Assembly (NCBI GenBank): GCA_030840295.1
Contig: JAVEET010000115.1
Span: forward strand, 1-32,276
Direction: 5' to 3'
Source of the DNA: Pseudonocardiales bacterium
GTDB taxonomy: Bacteria > Actinomycetota > Actinomycetes > Mycobacteriales > Jatrophihabitantaceae
Length of the DNA: 32,276 bases
The notes under the pieces were generated by a model that saw only the letters and a program-made list of their open reading frames with translations, had not been told where the DNA came from and made no database searches. Both the position numbers and the translations under genes were made by a program. This document shows, in pieces, positions 8,060 to 16,314 of the stretch (position 1 is its first letter; each line of letters starts with the position of its first letter).

Positions 8060-8746
8060 CGTGGGCTCGGGCCTAACAGTGGCCCTCCCTGCCGCCCGGT
8101 GATGTCAGACCTGGGACGTGCACCCCACTGAGGAGTGGCGAGAGCGGGTTTGGTCTTGCCGGCCAGCAGCTTCACCCGTTCCGGCGGGACCGGTGCGAGT
8201 ATCGCTGATCAGGTCGCCGACGACAAAGTTCTGGAGCAGATCGCCGGTGGCGCGACGCTGGTCTTGCAGGCGCTGCACCGGACTTGGCCGCCACTGGTCG
8301 CCTTCCGGCACCGAGCTCGGCCACCCGGTGCAGATCAACGCCTAGGGGCCGGGCGGTTTGCTGGAGAGACCGTTCGACCCGGCCGTGGCCCGGCGCTTGA
8401 TCAATTCCTTGGGCTGCAAGGGGGTTCGGGTGCTGCCGGGGGCCTAGTCGCAGCCACTGACCGCGGCGAGGTTCTTGCGGCATTCCTGCGGGGACGGATC
8501 GGGCTAGCCCCGGCGGCCCAAGCGGCGCTGTCCTATGCGCATGAGCGGTTACCGGTGTTCGGTATTGATCAGCTGCAGGTGCTGGGCACTGACGCCGCGA
8601 TCTCTGGCATACCGGCCGGTCTCGGTCGAGTTCCGCTGGTCCGGCGTGGGGCCACGCGCTCCCGCGCCACCGGGTACCGTCGGCTCCGTACGCGATGGCG
8701 CCCTGACCGTGCGGCCGGCGATCGCGACGACGAAGGAGATGTTCTC
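8060..8746. other. long gap without an intact gene
   Basis: This 687-bp stretch between the DUF309 gene and the LapA-domain gene has open frames on both strands, but none shows a convincing protein or a start with a ribosome-binding site. One plus-strand frame runs without a stop into the LapA gene, yet the LapA start is better placed at 8747. The only recognisable content is the degenerate oxidoreductase piece at 8219-8447. A GC-rich inverted arrangement (GGGCTCGGGCC ... GGCCCTCCC, about 8063-8091) near the DUF309 stop could end transcription. Confidence 0.6.
8219..8447 (+). pseudogene. decayed fragment of an FAD/NAD(P)-dependent oxidoreductase (NirB-like)
   Basis: No intact gene fills 8060-8746. 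Reading the plus strand in several frames gives pieces in the right order for the NAD-binding part of a nitrite-reductase-like or rubredoxin-reductase-like flavoprotein. VLEQIAGGATLVLQAL stands where VVGGGxLGLEAA is expected. Then, in another frame, come GTELGHPVQINA, a stop, LLERPFDPAVARRLINSL and GCKGVRVLPGA followed by a stop. The second half resembles the GHPVTVVHxxxxLMERQLDxxAxxLL pattern of this family. Several frameshifts and stops show that it cannot be functional. I recognise nothing in the remaining bases up to 8746. The assignment rests on pattern memory only. Confidence 0.4.
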
Positions 8747-9139
8747 TTGACGTACCCCATGGACCAGCCGACCGGCGATCCTCCTCCGCCGCCCGCGGTG
8801 CCGGACGGTTCCGGCGACGGCGAGCCAGCGGCGCCGCCGAGACGGCCCGCACCCGGCTTCGACCAGAAGGGGCACGTGCGACGGACCCGGGTCAGTGGCG
8901 TCTGGATCGGACTGATCGGCACTGCCCTGTTCCTCATCCTGCTGATCATCTTCGTCGCGCAGAATTCGCGGCAGGTGCCGCTGCACTTCTTCGGCTGGCA
9001 CGGCCAGTTCTCGCTGGCGCTTGCCATCCTGTTGTCCGCGGTCATAGGTGTGCTGTTGGTGGCCATCCCCGGGAGTGTGCGGATCCTGCAGCTACGTCGT
9101 GCGCTGCGCAAGAACGTGCCCAGCGGCAAGACCAGCTGA
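8747..9139 (+). CDS. LapA-domain (DUF1049) membrane protein
   Basis: A 130-aa protein. A Pro/Gly-rich cytoplasmic N-terminus (about 1-45) is followed by a membrane helix (GVWIGLIGTALFLILLIIFVA split as GVWIGLIGTALF and LILLIIFVA), the motif QNSRQVPLHFFGW, a second helix (SLALAILLSAVIGVLLVAI) and a basic tail. Helix–QN–V–hairpin–helix is the pattern of the lipopolysaccharide-assembly-protein-A domain. Actinobacteria have no LPS, so the role here is unknown. The TTG at 8747 is chosen because AAGGAG lies eight bases before it; the downstream ATG at 8759 is too far from that site. The next gene follows after 10 bp on the same strand. Confidence 0.85.
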   Translation: MTYPMDQPTGDPPPPPAVPDGSGDGEPAAPPRRPAPGFDQKGHVRRTRVSGVWIGLIGTALFLILLIIFVAQNSRQVPLHFFGWHGQFSLALAILLSAVIGVLLVAIPGSVRILQLRRALRKNVPSGKTS

Positions 9140-9149
9140 CACAGACCCG

Positions 9150-9887
9150 GTGGTTCGGTTCGCGCTGCTCGTGCTGGCAGGTTTCGGTGGTGGTCTGACC
9201 GGCAGCGTTGCCGGTCTTGCCTCGTTGGTGAGCTACCCGGCGCTGCTGGCAACCGGCCTGAACCCGGTGGGGGCGAACGTCACCAACACCGTGGCACTGA
9301 TCTTCAGCAGTGTGGGGTCGGTGTCTGGTTCGCGACCCGAATTGCGCAATCAGTCCGGCCGGCTGCGCCAGCTGGCCCCGATGGCCATTCTCGGCGGAAT
9401 CGCCGGTGGCGCGTTACTGCTGCTCACACCGGCCGATGCCTTCGCCAGGATCGTGCCGGTCCTGATCTTCGTCGCCTCATGTGGTGTGCTGATCAAGCGT
9501 GCGCCCGCGGAGCCGAATGCTGCCGGTGCCGACCCGCGGTGGTTGCCGCTGGGAGTCTTCGCGATCGGGGTCTACGGCGGTTACTTCGGAGCGGCGGCCG
9601 GGGTCCTGCTGCTCGCGCTACTGCTATTGGCGACCCATGAGCGACTGCCGCATTCGAACGCCCTGAAGAACGTGCTGCTCGGCTTGTCCAACGCCGTGGC
9701 GGCCCTCGGTTTCATCATCTTCGGCCACGTCCACTGGTACGCGGTTTTCCCCTTGGCGGTCGGGCTGTTCCTCGGTGGCCGGCTCGGGCCGATGGTGGTA
9801 CGCCGGGCGCCGGCCACGCCGCTGAAACTCATCATCGCCGCGGCCGGAGTCGGCCTGGCGGTGAAGCTCGGTCTGGACGCGTACTGA
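9150..9887 (+). CDS. TauE/SafE-family permease
   Basis: A 245-aa integral membrane protein with about eight helices. The opening GFGGGLTGSVAGLASLVSYP and the repeated internal half VYGGYFGAAAGVLLLALLLL are the paired signatures of the TauE/SafE (DUF81) family, as are the following NALKNVLLGLSNAVAALGFI residues. Members export sulfite, sulfoacetate or related anions or import small organic anions; the substrate cannot be told here. The GTG at 9150 begins directly before the first helix. The gene lies 10 bp behind the LapA-domain gene and probably shares its transcript. It converges with an acyl-CoA ligase gene. Confidence 0.88.
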   Translation: MVRFALLVLAGFGGGLTGSVAGLASLVSYPALLATGLNPVGANVTNTVALIFSSVGSVSGSRPELRNQSGRLRQLAPMAILGGIAGGALLLLTPADAFARIVPVLIFVASCGVLIKRAPAEPNAAGADPRWLPLGVFAIGVYGGYFGAAAGVLLLALLLLATHERLPHSNALKNVLLGLSNAVAALGFIIFGHVHWYAVFPLAVGLFLGGRLGPMVVRRAPATPLKLIIAAAGVGLAVKLGLDAY

Positions 9888-9890
9888 ACC

Positions 9891-9918
9891 CTCCGGCGAC
9901 CTCCGGCGACCTCCGGCG
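9891..9918. repeat. 10-bp tandem repeat, nearly three copies
   Basis: CTCCGGCGAC occurs at 9891-9900 and 9901-9910, and an eight-base partial copy follows at 9911-9918. It lies in the 43-bp gap between the converging permease and acyl-CoA ligase genes. No function is evident; copy number may vary by slippage. Confidence 0.8.
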
Positions 9919-9930
9919 GCCACCAGCGCC

Positions 9931-11457
9931 TCAGTTGACCTGTCGATCCAAGCCCTGCCAATAGGGTTGCCGCAGCTTGAACTTCTGCAGTTTGCCGGTC
10001 GCCGTCCGGGGCAGGCTGTCCACGAACTCCACTTTCTTCGGGCACTTGTAGCCGGCCAGGCTGGCTCGGCAGTGGGCGATCAGCCCAGCTTCATCGAGGT
10101 CCGATCCGTCCGTGACCACGATGGCCGTGACGAGTTCACCCCACTTGTCGTCCGGAATCCCGATCACGGCGACCTCTCGGACGGCCGGATGGGAGTTCAG
10201 CACGTCCTCGATCTCGATGGACGAGACGTTCTCACCGCCGGTGATGATCACATCCTTCTTCCGATCGGCAATGGTCAGCTGGCCGTCGCTGAAGCTACCG
10301 CCGTCGCCGGTGTGGAACCAGTCACCGGCCTGGGCCGCCGCGGTGGCCTGGGGGTTGTCCCAGTACGCCTCCAGATTGTGGTTGCTCTGCGCCAGCACTT
10401 CACCGGCTTCGTCGATCGCGATCCGCACGCCGATGGTCGGCGAACCGGCGCGTCCGAGCATGCGAGCCTGTTCGTGCGCGTCCAGCCCCTGCCACTCGGC
10501 TCGCATCCGGCTCATGGTCAGCAGGGGCGAGGTCTCGGTCAGTCCGTAGATCTGGATGAACTCCCAGCCAAGGGCGGCACGGACCCGCTCGATGGTGCGG
10601 GTAGGTGGCGGAGCGCCGGCCACGATGATTCGTACCCGATCGCGGCCCGGGACCGGGCCGGCCCAGTTCGCGGCGGCATCCAGCACGGCATTGACCACGG
10701 CCGGTGCCGCGCAGAGCAACGTAACGCCGTGGGTATCGATCCGGCGCAGGATCTCCGCGCCGTCGATCTGTCGCAAGACGATGTGGCGGCCACCCAGCCC
10801 GGTGACCGCATACGGCATGCCCCACCCGTTGGCGTGAAACATCGGCAACGTGTGCAGGTACACATCGGCATCGGATACCCCGGCATGCAGGGCGAAAGTG
10901 GTGGCGTTGAGCCAAAGGTTGCGATGCGTCAGCTGTACGCCCTTGGGTCGAGCGGTGGTGCCCGAGGTGTAGTTGATGGTGGCGGTCGCGGCCTCGTCTG
11001 CCTGCCACGGACGAGGCTCGGCGGTGCTGCCGAACAGCTCGGTGTCGTGCTCGGAGAGTACGAATTTGTGCTTGCAGTCGATCCCGGGCAGCAGCTGAGC
11101 GAGATCGGGATCGACCATCAGCATCTCGGCCCCCGAATGGCTCACGATGTAGCTGATCTCGGCTGCGGACAACCGGAAGTTGATCGGCACCAGGATCCGG
11201 CCCCAGGCGGGGACCCCGAAGAACGAGACCAGCAGCCGGGCCGAGTTGTGGGACACGATGGCGACCCGGCCTCCCACCGGCACGTCCAAGGCATCTAGAC
11301 CGGCAGCCTGGGCTCGGGCCAGCGCAGCGACCTCGGAATACCGGAGTTCGCCCCAGGACTTGCCAGGCTGATCAGGCTCGTCGATCACCCCGACCCGGTC
11401 GGGGTAGACCGTCTCGGCACGGTTCAGGAAGTCGCCTACAACAAGCGGATAGAACAT
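9931..11457 (-). CDS. acyl-CoA synthetase (AMP-binding, FadD-type)
   Basis: A 508-aa adenylate-forming ligase that activates a carboxylic acid to its CoA thioester with ATP. The phosphate-binding motif is YTSGTTARPKG (163-173). Later landmarks are the QIYGLTETSP motif, the WFHTGDGG motif, the hinge and A8 region ADRKKDVIITGGENVSSIE, and the catalytic Lys region PRTATGKLQK near the C-terminus. Length and motifs fit medium/long-chain fatty acyl-CoA ligases; chain length or aromatic substrate cannot be inferred. The ATG start has GAGGAG well placed upstream. It lies 57 bp behind the MFS gene on the same strand, so it is probably the last gene of the aldo/keto reductase–MFS–ligase transcript. Confidence 0.92.
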   Translation of the reverse strand: MFYPLVVGDFLNRAETVYPDRVGVIDEPDQPGKSWGELRYSEVAALARAQAAGLDALDVPVGGRVAIVSHNSARLLVSFFGVPAWGRILVPINFRLSAAEISYIVSHSGAEMLMVDPDLAQLLPGIDCKHKFVLSEHDTELFGSTAEPRPWQADEAATATINYTSGTTARPKGVQLTHRNLWLNATTFALHAGVSDADVYLHTLPMFHANGWGMPYAVTGLGGRHIVLRQIDGAEILRRIDTHGVTLLCAAPAVVNAVLDAAANWAGPVPGRDRVRIIVAGAPPPTRTIERVRAALGWEFIQIYGLTETSPLLTMSRMRAEWQGLDAHEQARMLGRAGSPTIGVRIAIDEAGEVLAQSNHNLEAYWDNPQATAAAQAGDWFHTGDGGSFSDGQLTIADRKKDVIITGGENVSSIEIEDVLNSHPAVREVAVIGIPDDKWGELVTAIVVTDGSDLDEAGLIAHCRASLAGYKCPKKVEFVDSLPRTATGKLQKFKLRQPYWQGLDRQVN

Positions 11458-11514
11458 CGAGGCTCCTCTCGCGTACGCCTGACAATACCCACGCCGGCCT
11501 GCGGACAGACGTCC

Positions 11515-12771
11515 TCAGACCGTGATTTCGTCGTCGACCCGGACGTCGCGGCTGGCGTACCAACCGCCGGCCGCGGACAGCAGGAGGGCTGCGAACAGCA
11601 ACACGAACGGCCAGGTCCAGTCGTCACCGGTGATGTCGAGCAGGAAACCGACCAGCAGCGGACCGGTTCCGGCGATGACGTAACCGACGGTCTGGGCAAA
11701 GGCCGAGAGGGCCGATGTGACGGCGATCAGTCGGGAGCGCAGGCCCAGCATCGTCAGCGACAGCGGAAACATGCCGGCGCCGATCCCGGTCAGTGCCATC
11801 CAGAGCCACGCGCCACCTACGGGTGCGATGACCAGCCCGCAATAGCCGACGAACGCGCACCCGACCATCACCGCGATCAGGGGTCGCTGCCGGCGCACCG
11901 CCAGTGCCGGGATCACGAGCGACACCGGTATCGACATGGCAGCGAAGAGGCCCACCAGCAGTCCGGCCCGTGTCCCGTCGAGGCCTTCGTGGCGGAAGAA
12001 CTCGGGAAACCATCCGAACGAGATGTAGGCCTGCATCGACTGGAAGGCGAACATCACGGTCAGGGCCCATGCGGTTCTGCTGCCGATCAGGCGGTTCATC
12101 GGCACCCGCGGCTCGGCGTTACGATGATCCGGGTTGTCCGCACGCAGGGTGGGCAACCACGGCAGGATCGCCAAGCCGGACAGCACGGCCCAGCACCCGA
12201 GGCCGAAGCGCCAGCTACCCGCGGCGTCCGAGATCGGAACGGTCAGGGCGGCTGAGGCGGTCATGCCCACCGCCAACGCGGTTGTGTACGCCGCGGTCAT
12301 CCGTCCGATCTGGTCCGGGAAATGTTGTTTCACCAGCGACGGCATCAGCACATTCGCGATCGCACCCCCGGCAAGGGCAAGCACGCTGAGCAGCACGAAG
12401 AGCCAGAGGGAGCCGGCGAAAGCCCGCGTCAGGACGCCGGCGGTCGCCGCCGCCAGTGCGAACACGACCACCCGGTGGAACCCGAACCGGTGCGCCAGCC
12501 GGGGCGCGTTCGATCCGATCGCGGCGAAACACAACACCGGCAAGGTGGTGACGACACCGGCGGCACCGCTGGAGATGCCCAGGCCGGACCTCAGCTCGGT
12601 GAGTACCGGGCCGACGCTGGTCACCGCGGCCCGCATGGTCAGGCCGGTCAGGATGAGCGCAACGACGATGAGCCCGCCCGCCTGCCGACGGCTCACCTGC
12701 TCGGCGCCGAGCGGGGTGGTGCGGCGGGAACGCTGAGGGGCCGATCGTCCCGGTATACCGGGCGGCGTCAC
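11515..12771 (-). CDS. MFS transporter, CynX/NimT type
   Basis: A 418-aa protein with twelve predicted membrane helices. The first helix segment LTMRAAVTSVGPVLTELRSGLG and the following GVVTTLPVLCFA are typical of the cyanate/2-nitroimidazole transporter group (CynX/NimT). The two six-helix halves are joined by a loop near LRADNPDHRNAEPRVPMNRL. The substrate is unknown. I place the start at the GTG at 12771, four bases after the aldo/keto reductase stop. An ATG at 12813 would make the gene overlap the upstream gene and add an Arg/Pro-rich lead; its GGAGG abuts the ATG without a spacer. The start is therefore uncertain, but the rest is not. Confidence 0.85.
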   Translation of the reverse strand: MTPPGIPGRSAPQRSRRTTPLGAEQVSRRQAGGLIVVALILTGLTMRAAVTSVGPVLTELRSGLGISSGAAGVVTTLPVLCFAAIGSNAPRLAHRFGFHRVVVFALAAATAGVLTRAFAGSLWLFVLLSVLALAGGAIANVLMPSLVKQHFPDQIGRMTAAYTTALAVGMTASAALTVPISDAAGSWRFGLGCWAVLSGLAILPWLPTLRADNPDHRNAEPRVPMNRLIGSRTAWALTVMFAFQSMQAYISFGWFPEFFRHEGLDGTRAGLLVGLFAAMSIPVSLVIPALAVRRQRPLIAVMVGCAFVGYCGLVIAPVGGAWLWMALTGIGAGMFPLSLTMLGLRSRLIAVTSALSAFAQTVGYVIAGTGPLLVGFLLDITGDDWTWPFVLLFAALLLSAAGGWYASRDVRVDDEITV

Positions 12772-12775
12772 GGCA

Positions 12776-13801
12776 TCAGCTCGTGGCCTGCCCACGCCAC
12801 AGGTCGATGCCACCCTCCACGGCGTGGCGGTCGATCTCGGTCAGTTCCTCGGCGGTGAAGTCCAGGTTTTGCAGAGCCGCGATATTCTGTTCCAGCTGAC
12901 TGACTGACGAAGCACCGATCAGGACTGAAGAAATCCTGGGATCACGTGCGACCCAGGCCAGCGCCAGTTGGGCCAATGACTGGCCGCGTCGTTGAGCGAT
13001 CTCGTTCAGCGCCCGGATGTGCGTCAGGTTGTCCTCGGTCAACATGTCCTTCGACAGCGAGGCGTTCTCGGCCATCCTCGAGCTTGCCGGAATGCCGTTC
13101 AGGTACCTGTCGGTCAACATCCCTTGGGCCAGCGGTGAAAAGGCGATACAGCCGGCGCCGATGCGTTCGAGGGTGTCGAGCAGGCCGCCCTCGACCCAAC
13201 GATTGAGCAGCGAGTAGGAGGGCTGGTGGATGAACAGCGGCGTGCCGAGTTCGGCCAGGATCCGGGCGGCTTCCGCCGTGCGCTCGGCGGAGTAGGACGA
13301 GATCCCGGCGTACAGCGCCTTGCCCGAGCGCACGGCGGTGTCCAGTGCGCCCATGGTCTCTTCCAGCGGCGTCTCCGGATCCGGACGGTGGGAGTAGAAG
13401 ACATCGACATAGTCGACGCCCATCCGGCTCAGTGACTGGTCCAGGCTGGCCAAGAGGTACTTGCGAGAACCGAATTCACCGTACGGGCCCGGCCACATGT
13501 CCCAACCCGCCTTGGTCGAGAGGAAGAGCTCGTCCCGGTACGGCGCAAAGTCCTGCTTCAGGATCGTGCCGAAGTTGGCCTCGGCCGAGCCGTACGGGGG
13601 TCCGTAGTTGTTGGCCAGGTCGATGTGGCAGACGCCGAGATCGAAGGCGCGGCGCAAGATGGCCCGCTGCGTCTCCAGTGGGCGGTCGCCGCCGAAGTTC
13701 TGCCACAAGCCAAGTGAGATAAGCGGAAGCTTGATCCCACTGCGACCCACTCGGCGGTAGATCATCGATTCGTAACGGTCGGCGGCGGCGACGTAGGTCA
13801 T
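12776..13801 (-). CDS. aldo/keto reductase, L-glyceraldehyde-3-phosphate reductase type
   Basis: A 341-aa NADPH-dependent TIM-barrel reductase. The catalytic tetrad is visible: Asp61 in HIDLANNYG, Tyr66, Lys97 in LFLSTKAGW and His138 in VFYSHRPDPETP. The cofactor end shows SSVLIGASSVSQLEQNI. The SHRxDxxTPxEETMGALD arrangement and the PGPYGEFGSRKYLLASLDQSL region (residues GSRKYL conserved) match the YghZ/GpsA-like subgroup, which reduces L-glyceraldehyde 3-phosphate and methylglyoxal. The exact substrate here is inference. The gene is 41 bp behind the DUF350 gene and four bases before the MFS start, so it may belong to the longer minus-strand transcript. A second Met twelve residues in is an alternative start. 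Confidence 0.92.
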   Translation of the reverse strand: MTYVAAADRYESMIYRRVGRSGIKLPLISLGLWQNFGGDRPLETQRAILRRAFDLGVCHIDLANNYGPPYGSAEANFGTILKQDFAPYRDELFLSTKAGWDMWPGPYGEFGSRKYLLASLDQSLSRMGVDYVDVFYSHRPDPETPLEETMGALDTAVRSGKALYAGISSYSAERTAEAARILAELGTPLFIHQPSYSLLNRWVEGGLLDTLERIGAGCIAFSPLAQGMLTDRYLNGIPASSRMAENASLSKDMLTEDNLTHIRALNEIAQRRGQSLAQLALAWVARDPRISSVLIGASSVSQLEQNIAALQNLDFTAEELTEIDRHAVEGGIDLWRGQATS

Positions 13802-13842
13802 GACTTCATTCTTGCAGACGGCAGGACTTCGGCCCTCGCGGG

Positions 13843-14337
13843 TCAGGTGACGGAGATGGCCACGATCAGCCCCATCGCGACGTGCGCGGCGGCCACCGCG
13901 AGCGAGGCCGGGTTGTACTCGTCCTCGTGTAGCAGCCTGCCCACGTCGATGCGCAGGACGTACTCGAGCAGCCGCACGGTGCAGACCTGGACCAGGATGC
14001 CGAGGAGCCCGTAGGAGGCGGTTGTGATGAGGCCCTCGGCGAGGTGGCCGCCGCTGGAGAAGATCGAGGTGACGACGATGAGCGAGACCGCCAGCGTGCC
14101 TCCGATGGCGATGGCAACCGCGTTGGGCATGCCCTCGCGCACCAATTCGTTGAGCTTGCCCGGTGTGGTCAGGTCGACGATCACGAAGCCGACGGCGATC
14201 AGCGCCGCTCCCACGAGCGCGTAGGCCAGAATCGCACCGAGATTGTGGGCGAGGTCATGGCCGAAGTTGGCCTGCAGCGCGAGCCGATGGACGGGTGCGC
14301 TGACAGAACTCGAGAGAGCGGCCGGGATAGCGGTCAC
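13843..14337 (-). CDS. DUF350 membrane protein (YjfL-like)
   Basis: A 164-aa protein with about four membrane helices. NLGAILAYALVGAALIAVGF starts the first helix, followed by VDLTTPGKLNELVREG, a loop that is characteristic of DUF350. NAVAIAIGGTLAVSLIVVTS and a final AAAHVAMGLIVAISVT complete it. In E. coli the DUF350 protein YjfL is encoded with a glutathionylspermidine-synthase-like protein (YjfC) and a DUF1190 protein (YjfM). The same set is present here, in the order DUF1190-like, ATP-grasp, DUF350. The start is GTG at 14337, with AGGAG six bases upstream. The gene is 57 bp behind the ATP-grasp gene. Its function is unknown. Confidence 0.88.
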   Translation of the reverse strand: MTAIPAALSSSVSAPVHRLALQANFGHDLAHNLGAILAYALVGAALIAVGFVIVDLTTPGKLNELVREGMPNAVAIAIGGTLAVSLIVVTSIFSSGGHLAEGLITTASYGLLGILVQVCTVRLLEYVLRIDVGRLLHEDEYNPASLAVAAAHVAMGLIVAISVT

Positions 14338-14394
14338 TGCGGACTCCTGGGTGTCGGTTGGACTTGGCTGACTTCGGTATGCCGAACGGCGGTG

Positions 14395-15651
14395 CTAGGA
14401 ATCGATCACATGAGGGGTGAAGGACGACGTCTGGTCGGTGACCAGGCCGGCTGACTCCCTGATGCCGAGGCCCACCGACTCGTCGCCGACGACCCAGGTA
14501 CCGAGCACCGGGTGCTGGCCCTCGAATTCGGGCAGTGGAGAAAAGGCTTGATACACATAGCCTTCCTCGCCGTACTCACCCGCCGTGCTCAATGTTCCAT
14601 CCGGTTTGACGATGGTCACGTTGGCGCCCTCGCGGCCCAGTTTCGGCTTGCGGATGTATTCGGTCAGTGGTCCGGGGTCGTCCAGGTAGGCCGGCAGCAA
14701 TGATGGATGACCGGGATTGAGTTGCCACAGCACCGCAAGAATCGCCTTGTTGGACAACAACATCTTCCACGCAGGCTCGATCCACACCATCGAGTTCCGG
14801 CCGTCGCCGGCCGAGGCGATGTTGACGCCCGCGGCCGACAGGTCCCGGTTGGAGACCCGGCCCCTGGGCAGCGTCTTGAGCGCATTGACCCCGAATGGAT
14901 CGTTGATCAACCATTCCCACGGATAGAGCTTGAACAGGGTGTCGATCGGGGTCTCGGCCAGATCCACAAAGGTCTGGAGGTCCTCGTCCCAGCCCAGGTC
15001 CTCGATGGCCAGCCCGATGGTGTCCAGGCCCGCCTCGGCCGCTGTCTCCTGCAGATAGGCCGTGGTGAGATGGTCCTCGCCGGTGGTCTCCAGATTGGTC
15101 CAGGTGAAGTGCACGGTGCTCGAGGCCGGTCCGCCGGTCGAACCCGGCAGGCTTGCGCCCATTTCACGCCAGCGGTCGACCAGCCGTTCGTGGATGGAAT
15201 TCCATTGGTCGAGTTCGGGAAACACGTCCTGCTTCCACTGCCATTGGATCACGCTGGCCTCGAGCAGGGTGGTCGGCGTGTCGGCATTGTATTCGAGCAG
15301 CTTCGCCGACCCCGAGCCGTCATAACGCAGATCGAATCGACCGTAGAGGTAGGGATCGTTGCGATTCCAGGAATCCTTGATCGGCTGCCAGCAGAACTCC
15401 GGAATCCCGAAGTCACGGTAGCGCTCGGTGGCGATCACATGGTCGATCGCGTCCAGGCACATCGAATGCAGCAGTTCGACCTGCGCTTCCAGGAGCAGTA
15501 CCTCGTCCATCTCGAAGGAGTAGTAGACCGACTCGTCCCAGTACGGGCGCCGGTTGTCGCCGGGATACAGCAAGGTGTCCTCGTACACCAGGCCCTGCTC
15601 GACGACGATGTCCAGCCAGTTGTCCCGCGGTGTCCGGTGCAATCGCTTCAT
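14395..15651 (-). CDS. glutathionylspermidine synthase-type ATP-grasp ligase
   Basis: A 418-aa protein of the GSP_synth family (PF03738): the ATP-grasp amide-bond-forming half of glutathionylspermidine synthetase, without the amidase half. The substrate/ATP region reads GRFDLRYDGSGSAKLLEYN (104-122), ADTPTTLLEAS and QWQWKQD (to 141). The C-terminal part has KPKLGREGANVTI (from 335), then GTWVVGDES, GIRESAGLVT and SSFTPHVI. These are the conserved ATP and Mg contacts of YgiC/YjfC-type proteins. The acceptor is unknown. Actinobacteria usually lack glutathione, so glutathionylspermidine itself is an unlikely product. The ATG shares one base with the stop of the upstream DUF1190-like gene (TGATG), which couples their translation. 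Confidence 0.9.
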   Translation of the reverse strand: MKRLHRTPRDNWLDIVVEQGLVYEDTLLYPGDNRRPYWDESVYYSFEMDEVLLLEAQVELLHSMCLDAIDHVIATERYRDFGIPEFCWQPIKDSWNRNDPYLYGRFDLRYDGSGSAKLLEYNADTPTTLLEASVIQWQWKQDVFPELDQWNSIHERLVDRWREMGASLPGSTGGPASSTVHFTWTNLETTGEDHLTTAYLQETAAEAGLDTIGLAIEDLGWDEDLQTFVDLAETPIDTLFKLYPWEWLINDPFGVNALKTLPRGRVSNRDLSAAGVNIASAGDGRNSMVWIEPAWKMLLSNKAILAVLWQLNPGHPSLLPAYLDDPGPLTEYIRKPKLGREGANVTIVKPDGTLSTAGEYGEEGYVYQAFSPLPEFEGQHPVLGTWVVGDESVGLGIRESAGLVTDQTSSFTPHVIDS

Positions 15652-16202
15652 CAGCTGGATCCGCTGCTACTTCGGCCACCGAAGCCGCCACGCCGGATCG
15701 TCTTACCCGAGTCGGTCGAGATCTTGCCGTTGCGCGGAGCCACGGTCGAACCTCCGGCGTACCGACCGCCGGCGACGTTGCCGCCGTAGTAGTAGTGGTA
15801 CTGCGACCCGCCGAAGAAGAAGAAGTTGCCGATGTGGGATCCGTTGTCGCAATAGCTGGCCGATACCGGCTGATCGTTGGCGCCCACGCAGTGCGCCGTC
15901 GTCGAGGACGAGGCCGCGGACCAGTACACGATTGCCGCGACGCCCACCACGCCGATCGCCACTCCGGAACCGATCAGGACGTTGCGCCGATTGCGTCGAC
16001 GCCGAGCGTCCTCGGCGTATTTCTGGTCCCGCGCGTCCTGGGCGATGAGCCGCCTGCGAACCGCGGCCGGCGAGGGAGCAGCAGCGGTGTCGCCGTCCTG
16101 AGTACGAACGCTGCCTCGCCGCGGCCGGGGTGGCGGCTGCGGCTCGGCCGAAGGCTGCTCCGCGGACTCATTCGAGGCCGAGGGGTCTGCTGGGTTCGTC
16201 AT
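15651..16202 (-). CDS. DUF1190/YgiB-like single-pass membrane protein
   Basis: A 183-aa protein. The N-terminal 70 residues are Pro/Ser/Glu-rich and then strongly basic (ARRRRNRRN), followed by one membrane helix (74-94). An extracytoplasmic part has two cysteines (Cys105 in AHCVGAND, Cys118 in SYCDNG), an aromatic run NFFFFGG, and YHYYYGG. It ends in KTIRRGGFGGRSSSGSS. The two-Cys plus aromatic plus terminal RGGFG layout resembles DUF1190 proteins (YgiB/YjfM), which accompany the same ATP-grasp partner in enterobacteria. Similarity is by layout, so the family call is tentative. The ATG at 16202 is chosen because the frame upstream is only low-complexity shadow. The stop overlaps the ligase start. 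Confidence 0.65.
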   Translation of the reverse strand: MTNPADPSASNESAEQPSAEPQPPPRPRRGSVRTQDGDTAAAPSPAAVRRRLIAQDARDQKYAEDARRRRNRRNVLIGSGVAIGVVGVAAIVYWSAASSSTTAHCVGANDQPVSASYCDNGSHIGNFFFFGGSQYHYYYGGNVAGGRYAGGSTVAPRNGKISTDSGKTIRRGGFGGRSSSGSS

Positions 16203-16314
16203 CGAGCTCGGGGGCCCTCTCGCAGTTCGGTGCAATCGGCGGACGCCAATGCAGCGTACCCATGGCGCACCGGCCGGTGAACCGCGAATTACTGGCGGCG
16301 CCGCGACCGGGGTC

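Noticed and set aside
8135-8746. Long N-terminal fusion to the LapA-domain protein
   Set aside because: The TTG at 8747 has an ideal AAGGAG. The upstream part has no domain and overlaps a decayed gene in other frames.
9967-11298. 443-codon plus-strand open frame opposite the acyl-CoA ligase
   Set aside because: It is antisense to a complete enzyme with all its motifs, has no start signal and a composition typical of a shadow frame.
14707-15789. 360-codon plus-strand open frame opposite the ATP-grasp gene
   Set aside because: The minus strand carries a well-conserved ligase with family motifs. The plus frame is Arg/Gly-rich with no domain.
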